A stretch of DNA of 42,730 nt from Chloroflexota bacterium (GTDB lineage: Bacteria; Chloroflexota; Dehalococcoidia; Bin125): NCBI GenBank assembly GCA_003228175.2, contig QGNQ01000014.1:1-42730 (forward strand). Direction: 5' to 3'. Position 1 is the stretch's first letter. The number at the start of each line of letters is the position of its first letter. Below the pieces are notes generated by a model. The model was not told the DNA's origin, searched no databases, and was given only the letters and a program-made list of their open reading frames with translations. The translations under genes and the position numbers were made by a program. Shown in pieces: positions 32,032-40,043 of this stretch.

Positions 32032-34932
32032 ATGGAAGCCGACCGTATCCGACGCACCTTTAGCGACTTCTTCCAGCAGCACGACCACCGTCCCATCGCC
32101 AGCGCCTCCCTCGTTGCCCCCGGCGACCCCACCCTGCTCTTCACCAGCGCCGGCATGGTCCCCTTCAAGCCCTTCTTTCTGGGCCAGGCCGCCCCCCCAC
32201 ACCCGCGCCTCACCTCCACCCAAAAATGCTTCCGCACCACCGATATCGACGAGGTCGGCGACGAGTCCCATCTCACCTTCTTCGAGATGATGGGCAACTT
32301 CTCCCTCGGCGACTACTTCAAGGACGACGCCCAGGCCTGGGCCTGGGAGCTCATTACCAAGGTCATCGGCGTCCCCCCAGACCGCCTCGTCGCCACCGTC
32401 TTCCTCGACGACGACGAAGCCCACGCCAACTGGCGCAAGCTCGGCGTCCCTGAGGACCGCATATTTCGCTACGGTGAAGACCAGGGCAACTACTGGTCCG
32501 CCGGCGTCGACGGCCCCTGCGGCCCCTGCTCCGAACTCCACTACGACCTCCGGCCCACCCCCAACGAATCCCACCCCGGCCCCGCCGCCGACGAGGACCG
32601 CTACCTCGAAATCTGGAACCTCGTCTTCATGCAGTTCCTGCAGGGCGCCGACGGCTCCAAGACCCCCCTGCCCAAGCAGAACATCGACACCGGCGCCGGC
32701 CTGGAGCGCTGGGCCATGATGCTCCAGGACAAGCCCAACCTCTACGAAACCGACATCTTCGCCCCACTGCTCCGCTACGTCGCCGAACGCTCCCAGCGCG
32801 ACTACGCCGCCGCCGCCGCCGCCGAGCAGTCCGCCCTTCGCGTCGTCGTCGAGCACGGCCGCTCCATGACCTTCCTTGTCTCCGACGGCGTCCTGCCCAG
32901 CAACGAAGGCCGCGGCTACGTCCTCCGCCGCCTCATCCGCCGCGCCCTCTACATGGCCCACACCCTCGGCATCCACGAGCCTCTCCTCGTCGACGTTGCC
33001 GCTCAGGTCCGCGACCACATGGGCGACACCTACCCCGAAGTGCGCGACCAGGCCACCCTCGTCGACAACGTCCTCTCCCAGGAAGAACAGCGCTTCCGAC
33101 GCACACTCGAGACCGGCCACACCCTGCTCGAAGAGCAGACGATCCCCCTCAAACGCGTCTTCGCCACCGCCTCCCAGCCCTTCCGCGAGCGCGTCGCCAC
33201 CATCGGCGCGCGCCCAGACGCCCTTCAGACCGTCGTCAGCGATTGGCGCCTCGCCCTCAGCAACGAGTTCCGCAACTTCGGCGATCTCCGCAACCGCGCC
33301 CTCGCCGACCTTTCCCGTCGTCTCGCCGTCGAGCCCGTCGACCAACTCGTCGCCGAAGCCTCCGCTCTCGCGCAGGACGACATCGCCACCCTCGTCGCCC
33401 GACAGCAACTCGCGACCGACACCATCGCCGGCGAGGAAGCCTTCGTCCTCTACGACACCTACGGCTTCCCCATGGAGCTCACCCGCGAGGTCGCCAAGAC
33501 CGCCGGCCTCGGCCTCGACGAAGCCGGCTTCGATACCGCCATGGCGGAGCAGCGCGCTCGCGCCCAGGCCGCCTCCGACTTCAAAAGCGACGCTGACGAC
33601 GCCCTCTTCGCCGCCATCGGCGGTCGCACCCAATTCCTCGGCTACGACGCCGTCGAAGCCGAGAGCCGCGTCGTCGCCCTCATCGCCGGCGGCCTCCGCG
33701 TCGACCGCGCCCAAGCAGACACCGAAGTCGAAGTCATCCTTACCCGCACCCCCTTCTACGCCGAAGGTGGCGGCCAGCAGGGCGACGCCGGATCGCTCAT
33801 CCTCCCGGACGGCGAGATTCACATCTCCGACACGCAGCAGCGCGGCGACCTCCACAGCCACATCGGCGTCGTCGCCTCCGGCAGCGTCGCCGTCGGCGAT
33901 GCCGTCCAGGCCCGCGTCGCCCTCGATCGCCGCCACGGCCTCATGCGCAACCACACCGCCACCCATCTCCTCCACGCCGCCCTGCGCAGCGTCCTCGGCG
34001 ACCACGTCCACCAGGCCGGCTCGCTCGTCGCGCCGGAGCGCCTGCGGTTCGACTACACCCAGCCCGACGCTCCCGCGCCCGGCCAGCTCGCCGCCGTCCA
34101 GGAACTCATCGCCGCCCGCATCCGCGACGACATCCCCGTCGGTACCAACGAAATGGCCTACGAACAGGCGCTGGAGACCGGCGCGATGGCCATCTTCGGC
34201 GAAAAGTACGCCACCGACGTCCGCGTCGTCGAAATCTGCGACCCCGCCCCCCACGTCCACGACTGCTTCAGTAAAGAGCTCTGTGGCGGCGTCCATGCCC
34301 CCGCCACCGGCTTCATCGGCGACTTCCAGATCATCAGCGACGGCAGTGTCGGCGCTGGCGTGCGCCGCATCGAAGCCCTCACCGGCGCCGCCGCCGAACG
34401 CTGGCAGCGCCAGCGCCTGGACCTCCTCCACAGCACCGCCACCATCCTCAAAGCCCCGCCGGAGCAGGTCCCAGAGCGCGTCGCCGCCCTCCAAGCCGAG
34501 CTCAACGACGCCCGACGCCGCCTCGCCGACGCCGAACGCCAGGCCGGGGCCGCCTCCGCCGGCGATCTCGCCGACAACGCCGTCCAGATCGCTGGCGTCA
34601 CCGTCGCCGCCGGCCGCATCGACGTCGAATCCGCCGACGCCCTCCGCGAGGCCGGCGACGCGCTGCGCAAGCGCATGGGCAGCGGCGTCATCGTTCTCGC
34701 CACCGTGACCAACGGAAGGCCGCAGTTCTTGTCGATGATCACACAGGATCTCATCGACCAGGGCCTCCACGCCGGCGCCTTGGTGAAAGAGGTGGCCCGC
34801 ATCGCCGGTGGTGGTGGTGGTGGCCGTCCCAACATGGCCCAGGCCGGCGGCAAAGACGCCTCGAAGGTGGATGATGCACTCGCTGCCGTCCCCAGCATCG
34901 TCGAACGACTCGTCGCCGAGGCTGCAACCTAG
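32032..34932 (+). CDS. alaS: Alanyl-tRNA synthetase
   Basis: AlaRS charges tRNA-Ala. The 966-residue protein starts MEADRIRRTFSDFFQQHDH, with class-II core motifs FTSAGMVPFKPFF and QKCFRTTDIDEVG. The editing domain has the zinc-binding RNHTATHLLHAAL (H-x3-H) and ELCGGVH, where Val replaces the usual Thr of CGGTH but Cys and His remain. The C-Ala domain ends with the Gly-rich GGGGGGRPNMAQAGG. Between the end of the tRNA-recognition helices (LLEEQT, about residue 370) and EEAFVLYDTYGFP (about 467) there are about 100 residues where E. coli has about 15-20, which explains the extra length. It is the first gene of the plus-strand block and strongly favours C-ending codons. Start chosen by homology; a weak GGAG precedes it. 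Confidence 0.98.
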   Translation: MEADRIRRTFSDFFQQHDHRPIASASLVAPGDPTLLFTSAGMVPFKPFFLGQAAPPHPRLTSTQKCFRTTDIDEVGDESHLTFFEMMGNFSLGDYFKDDAQAWAWELITKVIGVPPDRLVATVFLDDDEAHANWRKLGVPEDRIFRYGEDQGNYWSAGVDGPCGPCSELHYDLRPTPNESHPGPAADEDRYLEIWNLVFMQFLQGADGSKTPLPKQNIDTGAGLERWAMMLQDKPNLYETDIFAPLLRYVAERSQRDYAAAAAAEQSALRVVVEHGRSMTFLVSDGVLPSNEGRGYVLRRLIRRALYMAHTLGIHEPLLVDVAAQVRDHMGDTYPEVRDQATLVDNVLSQEEQRFRRTLETGHTLLEEQTIPLKRVFATASQPFRERVATIGARPDALQTVVSDWRLALSNEFRNFGDLRNRALADLSRRLAVEPVDQLVAEASALAQDDIATLVARQQLATDTIAGEEAFVLYDTYGFPMELTREVAKTAGLGLDEAGFDTAMAEQRARAQAASDFKSDADDALFAAIGGRTQFLGYDAVEAESRVVALIAGGLRVDRAQADTEVEVILTRTPFYAEGGGQQGDAGSLILPDGEIHISDTQQRGDLHSHIGVVASGSVAVGDAVQARVALDRRHGLMRNHTATHLLHAALRSVLGDHVHQAGSLVAPERLRFDYTQPDAPAPGQLAAVQELIAARIRDDIPVGTNEMAYEQALETGAMAIFGEKYATDVRVVEICDPAPHVHDCFSKELCGGVHAPATGFIGDFQIISDGSVGAGVRRIEALTGAAAERWQRQRLDLLHSTATILKAPPEQVPERVAALQAELNDARRRLADAERQAGAASAGDLADNAVQIAGVTVAAGRIDVESADALREAGDALRKRMGSGVIVLATVTNGRPQFLSMITQDLIDQGLHAGALVKEVARIAGGGGGGRPNMAQAGGKDASKVDDALAAVPSIVERLVAEAAT

Positions 34933-34977
34933 CGCCCCTGCCTGCGACGACCTGCACCCCAGCATCGGGCCGATCCC

Positions 34978-36663
34978 GTGCTAGCCCGCTTCCGCCAGTC
35001 CGTGGAGCTGCGCGCCTGGACCCTCCGACGCATCCTCGCCTCCTCGCTCAAGCACGGTCCCTTCCATCGCGAACCGGCCCGCCTGCTCGGCGCATATCAC
35101 GACTCCGTCGCCAAGTCCGACGACCTGCAAGCCATCCGCGCCCGCATCGATCAGTCCACCGTCGACCACGTCGTGCTCCGCGTCCCCGCCGGAGCCCGTG
35201 CCCTCAAGTCGCCCCTCGGCATGCGACGCTTGCGTGATCACGCCCACTCGCGCGGCATCGTCCTCATCATCGAGTCGCGCGGCAGCACGATCCGTGCGCT
35301 CGCTCGCGCCCACGGCCTCAACGCCGTCGGCTCCCTCCGCACCCGTGAGCTCTACGAAGGCCGCCTCCGCTCCCGGCGCGTCGGCCCCGGCCCGCTCGCC
35401 ATCCCCATCCCCGTCTTCACGTTCCTCGCCCGTGCCACCCTGTCCATCGCCGCCGTCCTCGCCCTTCTGGCCTCCATCGTGCTGCTGCTCCCCCAGACCA
35501 CGGTGCGCATCGCCCCGCAGCTCTCCCAGACCACCGTCACGGTCCCCGTGCAGGCGCGCATCCCCCAAGCGGGCCAGCCCCTCCCCGATGGCCTCCTCCC
35601 CGCCCGCCGCTTCTCCACCATCGTCGCCGACCTCAACCGTGCCCGATCCTCGGGCGTCATCGAGACCCCGGACACCAACGCCCGGGGCGATGTCCTCTTC
35701 ACCAACCTGACCGGCGCACCCCTCAACATCGCCGCCGGCGCAATCGTCTCCACCGCCAAAGGCCAAAGCTTCCGCACCCGCCAAGCCATCGTCCTCGGCG
35801 CGGCCCCCGATACCGACACCGACACCGACGCCGATACCGACACCGGCAGCGAGCAGCAATCCCCAACCCAGACCGCGGAAGTCGAAGCCCTCACACCGGG
35901 CCCGCCCGGCAACATCCCAGCCGGCGACATCGTCCAGGCGGAGCCCGGCCTCGCCGGTCGCGTCCAGGTCGTCAACCCCGCCGCACTCACCGGCGGCACC
36001 ACGCGCAGCGCCCGCGCCCCCACGCCCGATGATCGCGACTCCCTGCGTGCCGCCGGCATCACCCGCCTGCAAGAGCGCGGCCTCCTCGATCTCACCGCGC
36101 TCTCCAGCGGCGCATTCGTCTTCCACCCCGACAGCATCCTCGTGACCATCGCCGAGGAGCGCCTCGACCCACCCATCGGCGCGGTCGGCGCCGACGTTGA
36201 ACTCACCCTCCGCGGCGCCGTCTCGGTCCTCGGCGTCGACCTCACCCAACTCCAAGCCCACGCTGAGTCCGCCCTTGCCGCCCCGCAGGCGCTCGCCGGC
36301 TTCGCCAGCAACGCCACAGTCGTGCCGGGCAGTGTCACCGTCCTCGAGACCTCATCCGCCCAATACGACCCGGCGACCGGGACAATCCGTTTCGATATGC
36401 TGGTCCGTGGCGTGGTGGCGCCCGAAATCGGGGAATCCGACGTCAGGAGCCTCGTCCAATGGAAGTCAGCCACGGCCGCCGAACAGATCATCTCCCAGCA
36501 GTTCGCCCTGCGCGCGCCCGCCCAAGTCCGCGTCTCGCCCGGGTTGATGCCCCGCACCTCGCTCTTCGGCTTCCGCGTGAAGGTCGAGATCGACCTTGGC
36601 GCTAATCCGCAACCGACAGGTGGCGCCGCCTCGCCCACCCTCGCCAACGCCCCCCCACGCTGA
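34978..36663 (+). CDS. Baseplate J/gp47-like membrane protein
   Basis: The 561-residue product starts at GTG 34978. Residues 1-140 form a soluble domain with VDHVVLRVPAGARALKSPLG split as VDHVVLRVPAGA and SPLGMRRLRDHAHSRGIVL, resembling regulatory alpha/beta domains. One membrane helix follows at about 147-171 (FLARATLSIAAVLALLAS). The remainder is extracytoplasmic and includes a segment like baseplate J/gp47 proteins (TNLTGAPLNIAAGAIV, EALTPGPPGNIPAGDI). Residues 277-291 are an Asp-Thr repeat encoded by a near-perfect 6-base repeat. Proteins annotated this way recur in Chloroflexota and Patescibacteria in non-phage contexts; no other phage gene is nearby. Adjacent alaS, ruvX and mltG suggest a cell-envelope role, which is inference. 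Confidence 0.72.
   Translation: MLARFRQSVELRAWTLRRILASSLKHGPFHREPARLLGAYHDSVAKSDDLQAIRARIDQSTVDHVVLRVPAGARALKSPLGMRRLRDHAHSRGIVLIIESRGSTIRALARAHGLNAVGSLRTRELYEGRLRSRRVGPGPLAIPIPVFTFLARATLSIAAVLALLASIVLLLPQTTVRIAPQLSQTTVTVPVQARIPQAGQPLPDGLLPARRFSTIVADLNRARSSGVIETPDTNARGDVLFTNLTGAPLNIAAGAIVSTAKGQSFRTRQAIVLGAAPDTDTDTDADTDTGSEQQSPTQTAEVEALTPGPPGNIPAGDIVQAEPGLAGRVQVVNPAALTGGTTRSARAPTPDDRDSLRAAGITRLQERGLLDLTALSSGAFVFHPDSILVTIAEERLDPPIGAVGADVELTLRGAVSVLGVDLTQLQAHAESALAAPQALAGFASNATVVPGSVTVLETSSAQYDPATGTIRFDMLVRGVVAPEIGESDVRSLVQWKSATAAEQIISQQFALRAPAQVRVSPGLMPRTSLFGFRVKVEIDLGANPQPTGGAASPTLANAPPR
35808..35850 (+). repeat. Short GAYACC tandem repeat coding an Asp-Thr run
   Basis: About six consecutive near-identical 6-base units (GATACC/GACACC/GACGCC) encode alternating Asp and Thr inside the J-like protein. 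Such a run can change length by slipped-strand replication in multiples of two codons without shifting the frame, and acidic Asp-Thr runs can bind calcium or act as flexible linkers. Seen directly; effects are inferred. Confidence 0.7.
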
Positions 36664-36890
36664 CCGCACCCCGCCCCACGCCATCTCGCTCATCCGTCAG
36701 GCCAGAGCCCTCCCCGATCGTCCAAGCTTGTCCACGCCTCTCCGAAGCCCCGTCGAAGGGGATCCCCAGACCGCGCTTGCGGCATCCCTGCGTGTCCACC
36801 CCCTTCATCAATCCGTCCAGCCTGAGCCTGTCCAAGGGGGACCGATCGCCACCCCCACCGCAGCCCTCCGAGCCCACACTCCGACACCCC
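36664..36890 (+). repeat. Gene-free gap with TTCGACAGGCTCAGG-type repeat fragments
   Basis: No gene is seen in these 227 bases between the J-like gene and ruvX. The stretch contains CCTGAGCCTGTCCAAG (36821-36836), which differs by one base from CCTGAGCCTGTCGAAG at 38645-38660, plus related TCCAAGCTTGTCCA and CCGTCGAAGGGG pieces. This is the widely dispersed intergenic 'CTTCGACAGGCTCAGG' element found in many high-GC bacteria. I see no promoter that stands out. Confidence 0.5.
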
Positions 36891-37445
36891 ATGCCTGACC
36901 CGCACCCCGGCCCTGTCCCACCCGGCCGCGTCATCGCCATCGACCACGGCGACCGCTGGATCGGCGTCGCCCTCTCTGACGACCACCACCGCCTCGCCCT
37001 GCCCAACACCACCATCGACCGTCGCGCCCTGCCCCAAAACACCGCCGCCGCCATCGCCCAGCGGCTACGCGAGGCCCTCGGACAGGACCATGCGGGCCTC
37101 CTCGTCGTCGGCGTGCCCTACCGCCGCGACGGATCGGAAGACGCCCAAGCGGCCGGCTTCCGCCGCCTCGGCCAAGAGGTCGCCGCCGCACTCGGACTCC
37201 CCATGGCGGTACAGGAAGAGCGTTACTCCAACACCTCCGCCCTGCCGCTCCCGACCGCCACCCCTGCCGGCGCTCGCAGTGGTCGGAGCGGTCGCAAGCC
37301 GGGCGCCCTCACCCCGGCTCGCCGCAATCGAGAGCGTCAGCAGCGACACGCCGGCGCCGCCGCCACCATCTTGCAGCGCTGGCTCGACGCCCAACTCGCC
37401 CCCCCGCCCACTCCCCCACCGACGGATCATGAGGTCGACCCATGA
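36891..37445 (+). CDS. ruvX: RuvX/YqgF-family protein (pre-16S rRNA nuclease / Holliday-junction resolvase-like), atypical active site
   Basis: The 184-residue protein has the RNase-H fold of YqgF/RuvX, which matures the 16S rRNA 5' end. The first acidic residue is Asp18 in VIAIDHGDRWIGVALSD. VVGVPYRRDGSEDAQA and VQEERYSNTSA follow. In the usual last motif (V-D-x-x-A-A-x-x-I-L) this protein has RHAGAAATILQRWLD, so His stands at the conserved Asp. An insertion of about 20 residues rich in Pro, Gly and Arg precedes it. The Pro-rich C-terminus is also unusual. I chose ATG 36891; the frame continues upstream through repeat sequence. Its TGA overlaps the mltG ATG (ATGA), an arrangement typical for ruvX-mltG. 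Family call is good; activity is uncertain. Confidence 0.85.
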   Translation: MPDPHPGPVPPGRVIAIDHGDRWIGVALSDDHHRLALPNTTIDRRALPQNTAAAIAQRLREALGQDHAGLLVVGVPYRRDGSEDAQAAGFRRLGQEVAAALGLPMAVQEERYSNTSALPLPTATPAGARSGRSGRKPGALTPARRNRERQQRHAGAAATILQRWLDAQLAPPPTPPPTDHEVDP

Positions 37446-38515
37446 TCCGCAGCGGCGCATGGTTGCTCAGCACCGCGCTGGTGCTCGCCGTCGGCGCCGT
37501 CGCCGTCCTCCTCTCGCTCGGCAGCCCGGACGCCGTCCTCAACGACGTCCCCGCCTTCCGCCCCGAGCGGCCCGCACAAGCGGGCGACATCGTCCTCGTC
37601 GAAATCCCCACCGGCGCAACCGCCGAACAAATCGCCGACGAACTCTTCCGCCGCGGCGTCATCACCTCCACCCGGCAGTTCCAGACCCTCGTCGGTCTCC
37701 TCGGCTATGAGGACCGGCTCGTCATCGGCACCTACGACTTCGAGCCCGGCCTGCTCACCATCGACGTCATCGAACGCATCCGCAGCGGCGTCACCTCCGA
37801 ACTCGTCGTCACCATTCCCGAGGGCTTGCAGGCCGCCGAAATCTTCGACCGCATCGCCCAGGCCACCCCGCTCACCGTCGCCCAGCTCCAGACCGCCGCC
37901 GCGGACCCCTCCATCGCCGTCGGCACCCTCGCGGGCAACCGGCCCCAGGGCGTCTCCCTAGAGGGCTACCTCTTCCCCAGCACCTACGTCATCTCCCGCC
38001 TCGCCGATGGCGAAGACGTCATCCGACAAATGCTCCAGCGCTTCGACGCCCAATTCCCCCCCGCCCTCCAAACGGAGCTCACCGTCAGCGGGCGCGACCT
38101 GCACACGCTCCTCATCGTCGCCTCCATCGTCGAACGCGAAGCCGTCCTCCCCACCGAACGCCAAGTCATCGCCTCCGTCTTCTGGAACCGCATCCGCGTC
38201 GACCAGCGCCTCGAAGCCGACCCCACCGTCCAGTACGCCCTCGCCCAGGACCCCACCAGCGTCGCCGTCTTCGGCGCCTGGAAATCCCTACTCACCTCCC
38301 AAGACCTCCAGATCGTCTCCCCCTGGAACACCTACGTCACCGACGGCCTCCCACCCACCCCGATCGCCTCGCCCGGCCTGGAGTCCATCCTCGCCACACT
38401 CCGCCCGGCCGAAACCACCTTCTTCTTCTTCGTCGCCCGCGGCGACGGCGGCCACCTCTTCGCCGACACATTCGCCGAGCACAGCGACAACGTCGATCGC
38501 GTCCGCGGCCAGTAG
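37442..38515 (+). CDS. mltG: Endolytic transglycosylase MltG (YceG-like)
   Basis: MltG cleaves nascent peptidoglycan glycan strands in the periplasm or outer face of the membrane and sets strand length. The 357-residue protein has an N-terminal membrane helix at residues 6-26 (AWLLSTALVLAVGAVAVLL). A LysM-like segment (GATAEQIADELFRRGVI) follows. The catalytic domain shows LEGYLFPSTY, ASIVEREA with the catalytic Glu near residue 231, RLEADPTVQYAL and SPWNTYVTDGLPPTPIASPG. All family motifs are present and length is normal. Translation is coupled to ruvX through a 4-base overlap. After the stop there are 461 bases without a gene before aroE. Confidence 0.97.
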   Translation: MIRSGAWLLSTALVLAVGAVAVLLSLGSPDAVLNDVPAFRPERPAQAGDIVLVEIPTGATAEQIADELFRRGVITSTRQFQTLVGLLGYEDRLVIGTYDFEPGLLTIDVIERIRSGVTSELVVTIPEGLQAAEIFDRIAQATPLTVAQLQTAAADPSIAVGTLAGNRPQGVSLEGYLFPSTYVISRLADGEDVIRQMLQRFDAQFPPALQTELTVSGRDLHTLLIVASIVEREAVLPTERQVIASVFWNRIRVDQRLEADPTVQYALAQDPTSVAVFGAWKSLLTSQDLQIVSPWNTYVTDGLPPTPIASPGLESILATLRPAETTFFFFVARGDGGHLFADTFAEHSDNVDRVRGQ

Positions 38516-38543
38516 CCCGCAATCGACCAAGCGGCACCAACCG

Positions 38544-38870
38544 CCCCCCCTCGACCCTCGGGATCCCCCTCCGGCTCCCCTCTCCTTCCCCCAGGGAGGC
38601 CCCGCCCGTCCTCCCTCGACCCGCCGCTCACCCACTCGCTCATCCTGAGCCTGTCGAAGACCCCCGCCCGCCGCCGCCGACTCCCGTGCCTCACCGTGAC
38701 CCTCGACCCTCTGGCTCCCCTCTCTCCTTCCCCTTGGGGAGGCCCCAGGCGCGCGACCGCACGCCGTCGACACAAGAGAGGGGCTGGGGGTGAGAGGAAG
38801 GGGAAACGAACCCCATATCTGATTCCCCCTCTCCCCAGTGGGGAGAGGGGGCGAGGGGGAGAGGGGGCGC
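38544..38870 (+). repeat. Long palindromic intergenic repeat, copy A (interrupted)
   Basis: The mltG-aroE gap (38516-38976) holds no gene. It contains a repeat shared with 40721-40920: CCCTCGACCCTCGG-like start, CCTCCGGCTC, CTCTCTCCTTCCCC, an identical block of about 40 bases from AGAGAGGGGCTGGGGGTGAG to GGGAAACGAACCCCAT, then a perfect hairpin CCCCCTCTCCCC-AGT-GGGGAGAGGGGG (38825-38851). Compared with copy B, the first palindrome is broken by about 33 inserted bases (after 38739), and about 90 further bases near 38605-38695 contain the separate CCTGAGCCTGTCGAAG motif (38645-38660). The remaining gap sequence near aroE shows nothing more than a four-codon ORF overlapping its start. Confidence 0.8.
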
Positions 38871-38976
38871 CACGCGCCACGCGCCACCCCCCGCTTCCAC
38901 TCGTTACAAGTAGCCTGCGGAAACTAGGCAGCAGCTTGCAGCGTCAGACCCCAAAGTCGAACACCATGGCAGCACC

Positions 38977-39882
38977 ATGACAGCACGCGTCGGCCTCATC
39001 GGGCATCCGCTCGACCACAGCATCTCCCCCGCCTTCCAGCAGGCCGCCTTCGACGCCGTCGGCATCGACGCCCGCTACGAAGCCTGGGACCTGCCGCCCG
39101 AACAACTCGAAGACTTTATTGCCGGCCTGCGCCGGCCGGACGCCCTCGGCGCAAACGTCACGATCCCCTACAAAGAGGCCGCCCTGCACCACGTCGACCG
39201 CCTGCATGAGACCGCGCGCTTCGTCGGCGCCATCAACACCATCGTCAACGAAGGCGGGCACCTCGCCGGCTACAACACCGACGTCGCCGGCTTCCAAGCC
39301 GCCCTCAAAGATGCCGGCGTCGAGACCAGAGGCGCCAACGTCGTCATCTGGGGCGCCGGCGGCGCCGCCCGTGCCGTCGCCTGGGCCCTCATCTGGCGGG
39401 GCGTCAACGGCATCACCGTCATCAACCGCACCCCCGTCCGCGCCGGTCGCCTCCGACACGACATCGCCGCCGCCATCACCGGCGGCAAGCCGCAGGGCGT
39501 CCGCCTGCGCGCCTACGCCGCCGACCACCCCGACGCGATCGAAGCCCTCCGCCTCTGCGACATCGTCGTCAACTGCACCCCCATCGGCATGCAACGGTCA
39601 GCCGCCACCCCAGACCAATCCGCCCCAGAGACACCCTTCCCCGTCGACCCCCTCAGCGCCGGCGCCCTCGTCATCGACCTGATCGCCAACCCCCTCCAAA
39701 CACCGCTCATGCGTCAGGCCACCACCGCCGGGCACCGCGTCCTCGGCGGCCTGCCCATGCTCGTCCACCAAGGCGCCGCCTCCTTCGAACTCTGGACCCG
39801 TCGCGCCCCCCCCATGGCCACCATGAACAGCGCCGCCCAGACCGCCATGCAGGCCATGCAGCCCATACAGGACGCGCCGTGA
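38977..39882 (+). CDS. aroE: Shikimate dehydrogenase (NADP+)
   Basis: AroE reduces 3-dehydroshikimate to shikimate. The 301-residue protein starts MTARVGLIGHPLDHSISPAF, the shikimate-binding Ser motif. The catalytic Lys66 lies in NVTIPYKE and Asp102 in GYNTDVAG. The NADP-binding Rossmann fold is visible as VVIWGAGGAARAVAW with VINRTPVRAGRL. Near the end, GLPMLVHQGAASFELWT is the family's conserved C-terminal motif. Length is slightly above the usual 270-290 because of a loop near residues 205-220 and a short Met/Gln-rich tail. A four-codon ORF (38966-38980) overlaps its ATG as ATGA. It begins the visible aroE-(unknown)-aroC-aroK run. Confidence 0.97.
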   Translation: MTARVGLIGHPLDHSISPAFQQAAFDAVGIDARYEAWDLPPEQLEDFIAGLRRPDALGANVTIPYKEAALHHVDRLHETARFVGAINTIVNEGGHLAGYNTDVAGFQAALKDAGVETRGANVVIWGAGGAARAVAWALIWRGVNGITVINRTPVRAGRLRHDIAAAITGGKPQGVRLRAYAADHPDAIEALRLCDIVVNCTPIGMQRSAATPDQSAPETPFPVDPLSAGALVIDLIANPLQTPLMRQATTAGHRVLGGLPMLVHQGAASFELWTRRAPPMATMNSAAQTAMQAMQPIQDAP

Positions 39883-39979
39883 CCTCCCTCGCCCTGCCCA
39901 TCCGCATCAATCGCGGCCTTCCTGCCACTCCTCATGCCAATCGTGATCAACGACCATCACCGCGAACGTCCCAGCCTCC

Positions 39980-40040
39980 CACTTTCCCCTCCGGTCCCCC
40001 CTCTCCATCCTCCGATGGCGAGGGGCTTAGGGGGTGAGGC
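39980..40040 (+). repeat. Partial intergenic repeat, copy C, supplying the ribosome-binding region of the next gene
   Basis: This short stretch has CCTCCGG, CCCCTCTCCATC-CTCC-GATGGCGAGGGGC (imperfect hairpin) and a terminal TTAGGGGGTGAGG. It resembles the end of copies A and B (GAGGGG...GGGGGTGAG) but is shorter and more diverged. Its terminal GGGGGTGAGG lies 5 bases before the ATG at 40044 and is the only plausible Shine-Dalgarno there. Confidence 0.55.
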
Positions 40041-40043
40041 AAC

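Noticed and set aside
31996-34965. Long minus-strand open frame (about 989 codons) antisense to alaS
   Set aside because: It is Gly/Asp/Val-rich with no domain, and exactly mirrors the C-ending codon usage of alaS, which removes stops from that antisense frame. AlaRS motifs on the plus strand are complete.
34981-36261. Minus-strand open frames opposite the J-like gene
   Set aside because: Gly/Asp-rich shadows in two frames; the plus frame has a membrane helix and recognisable segments.
38516-38976. CRISPR array in the repeat-rich gap
   Set aside because: Repeats are two or three dispersed palindromic copies without regular spacing or spacers, and no cas genes are present.
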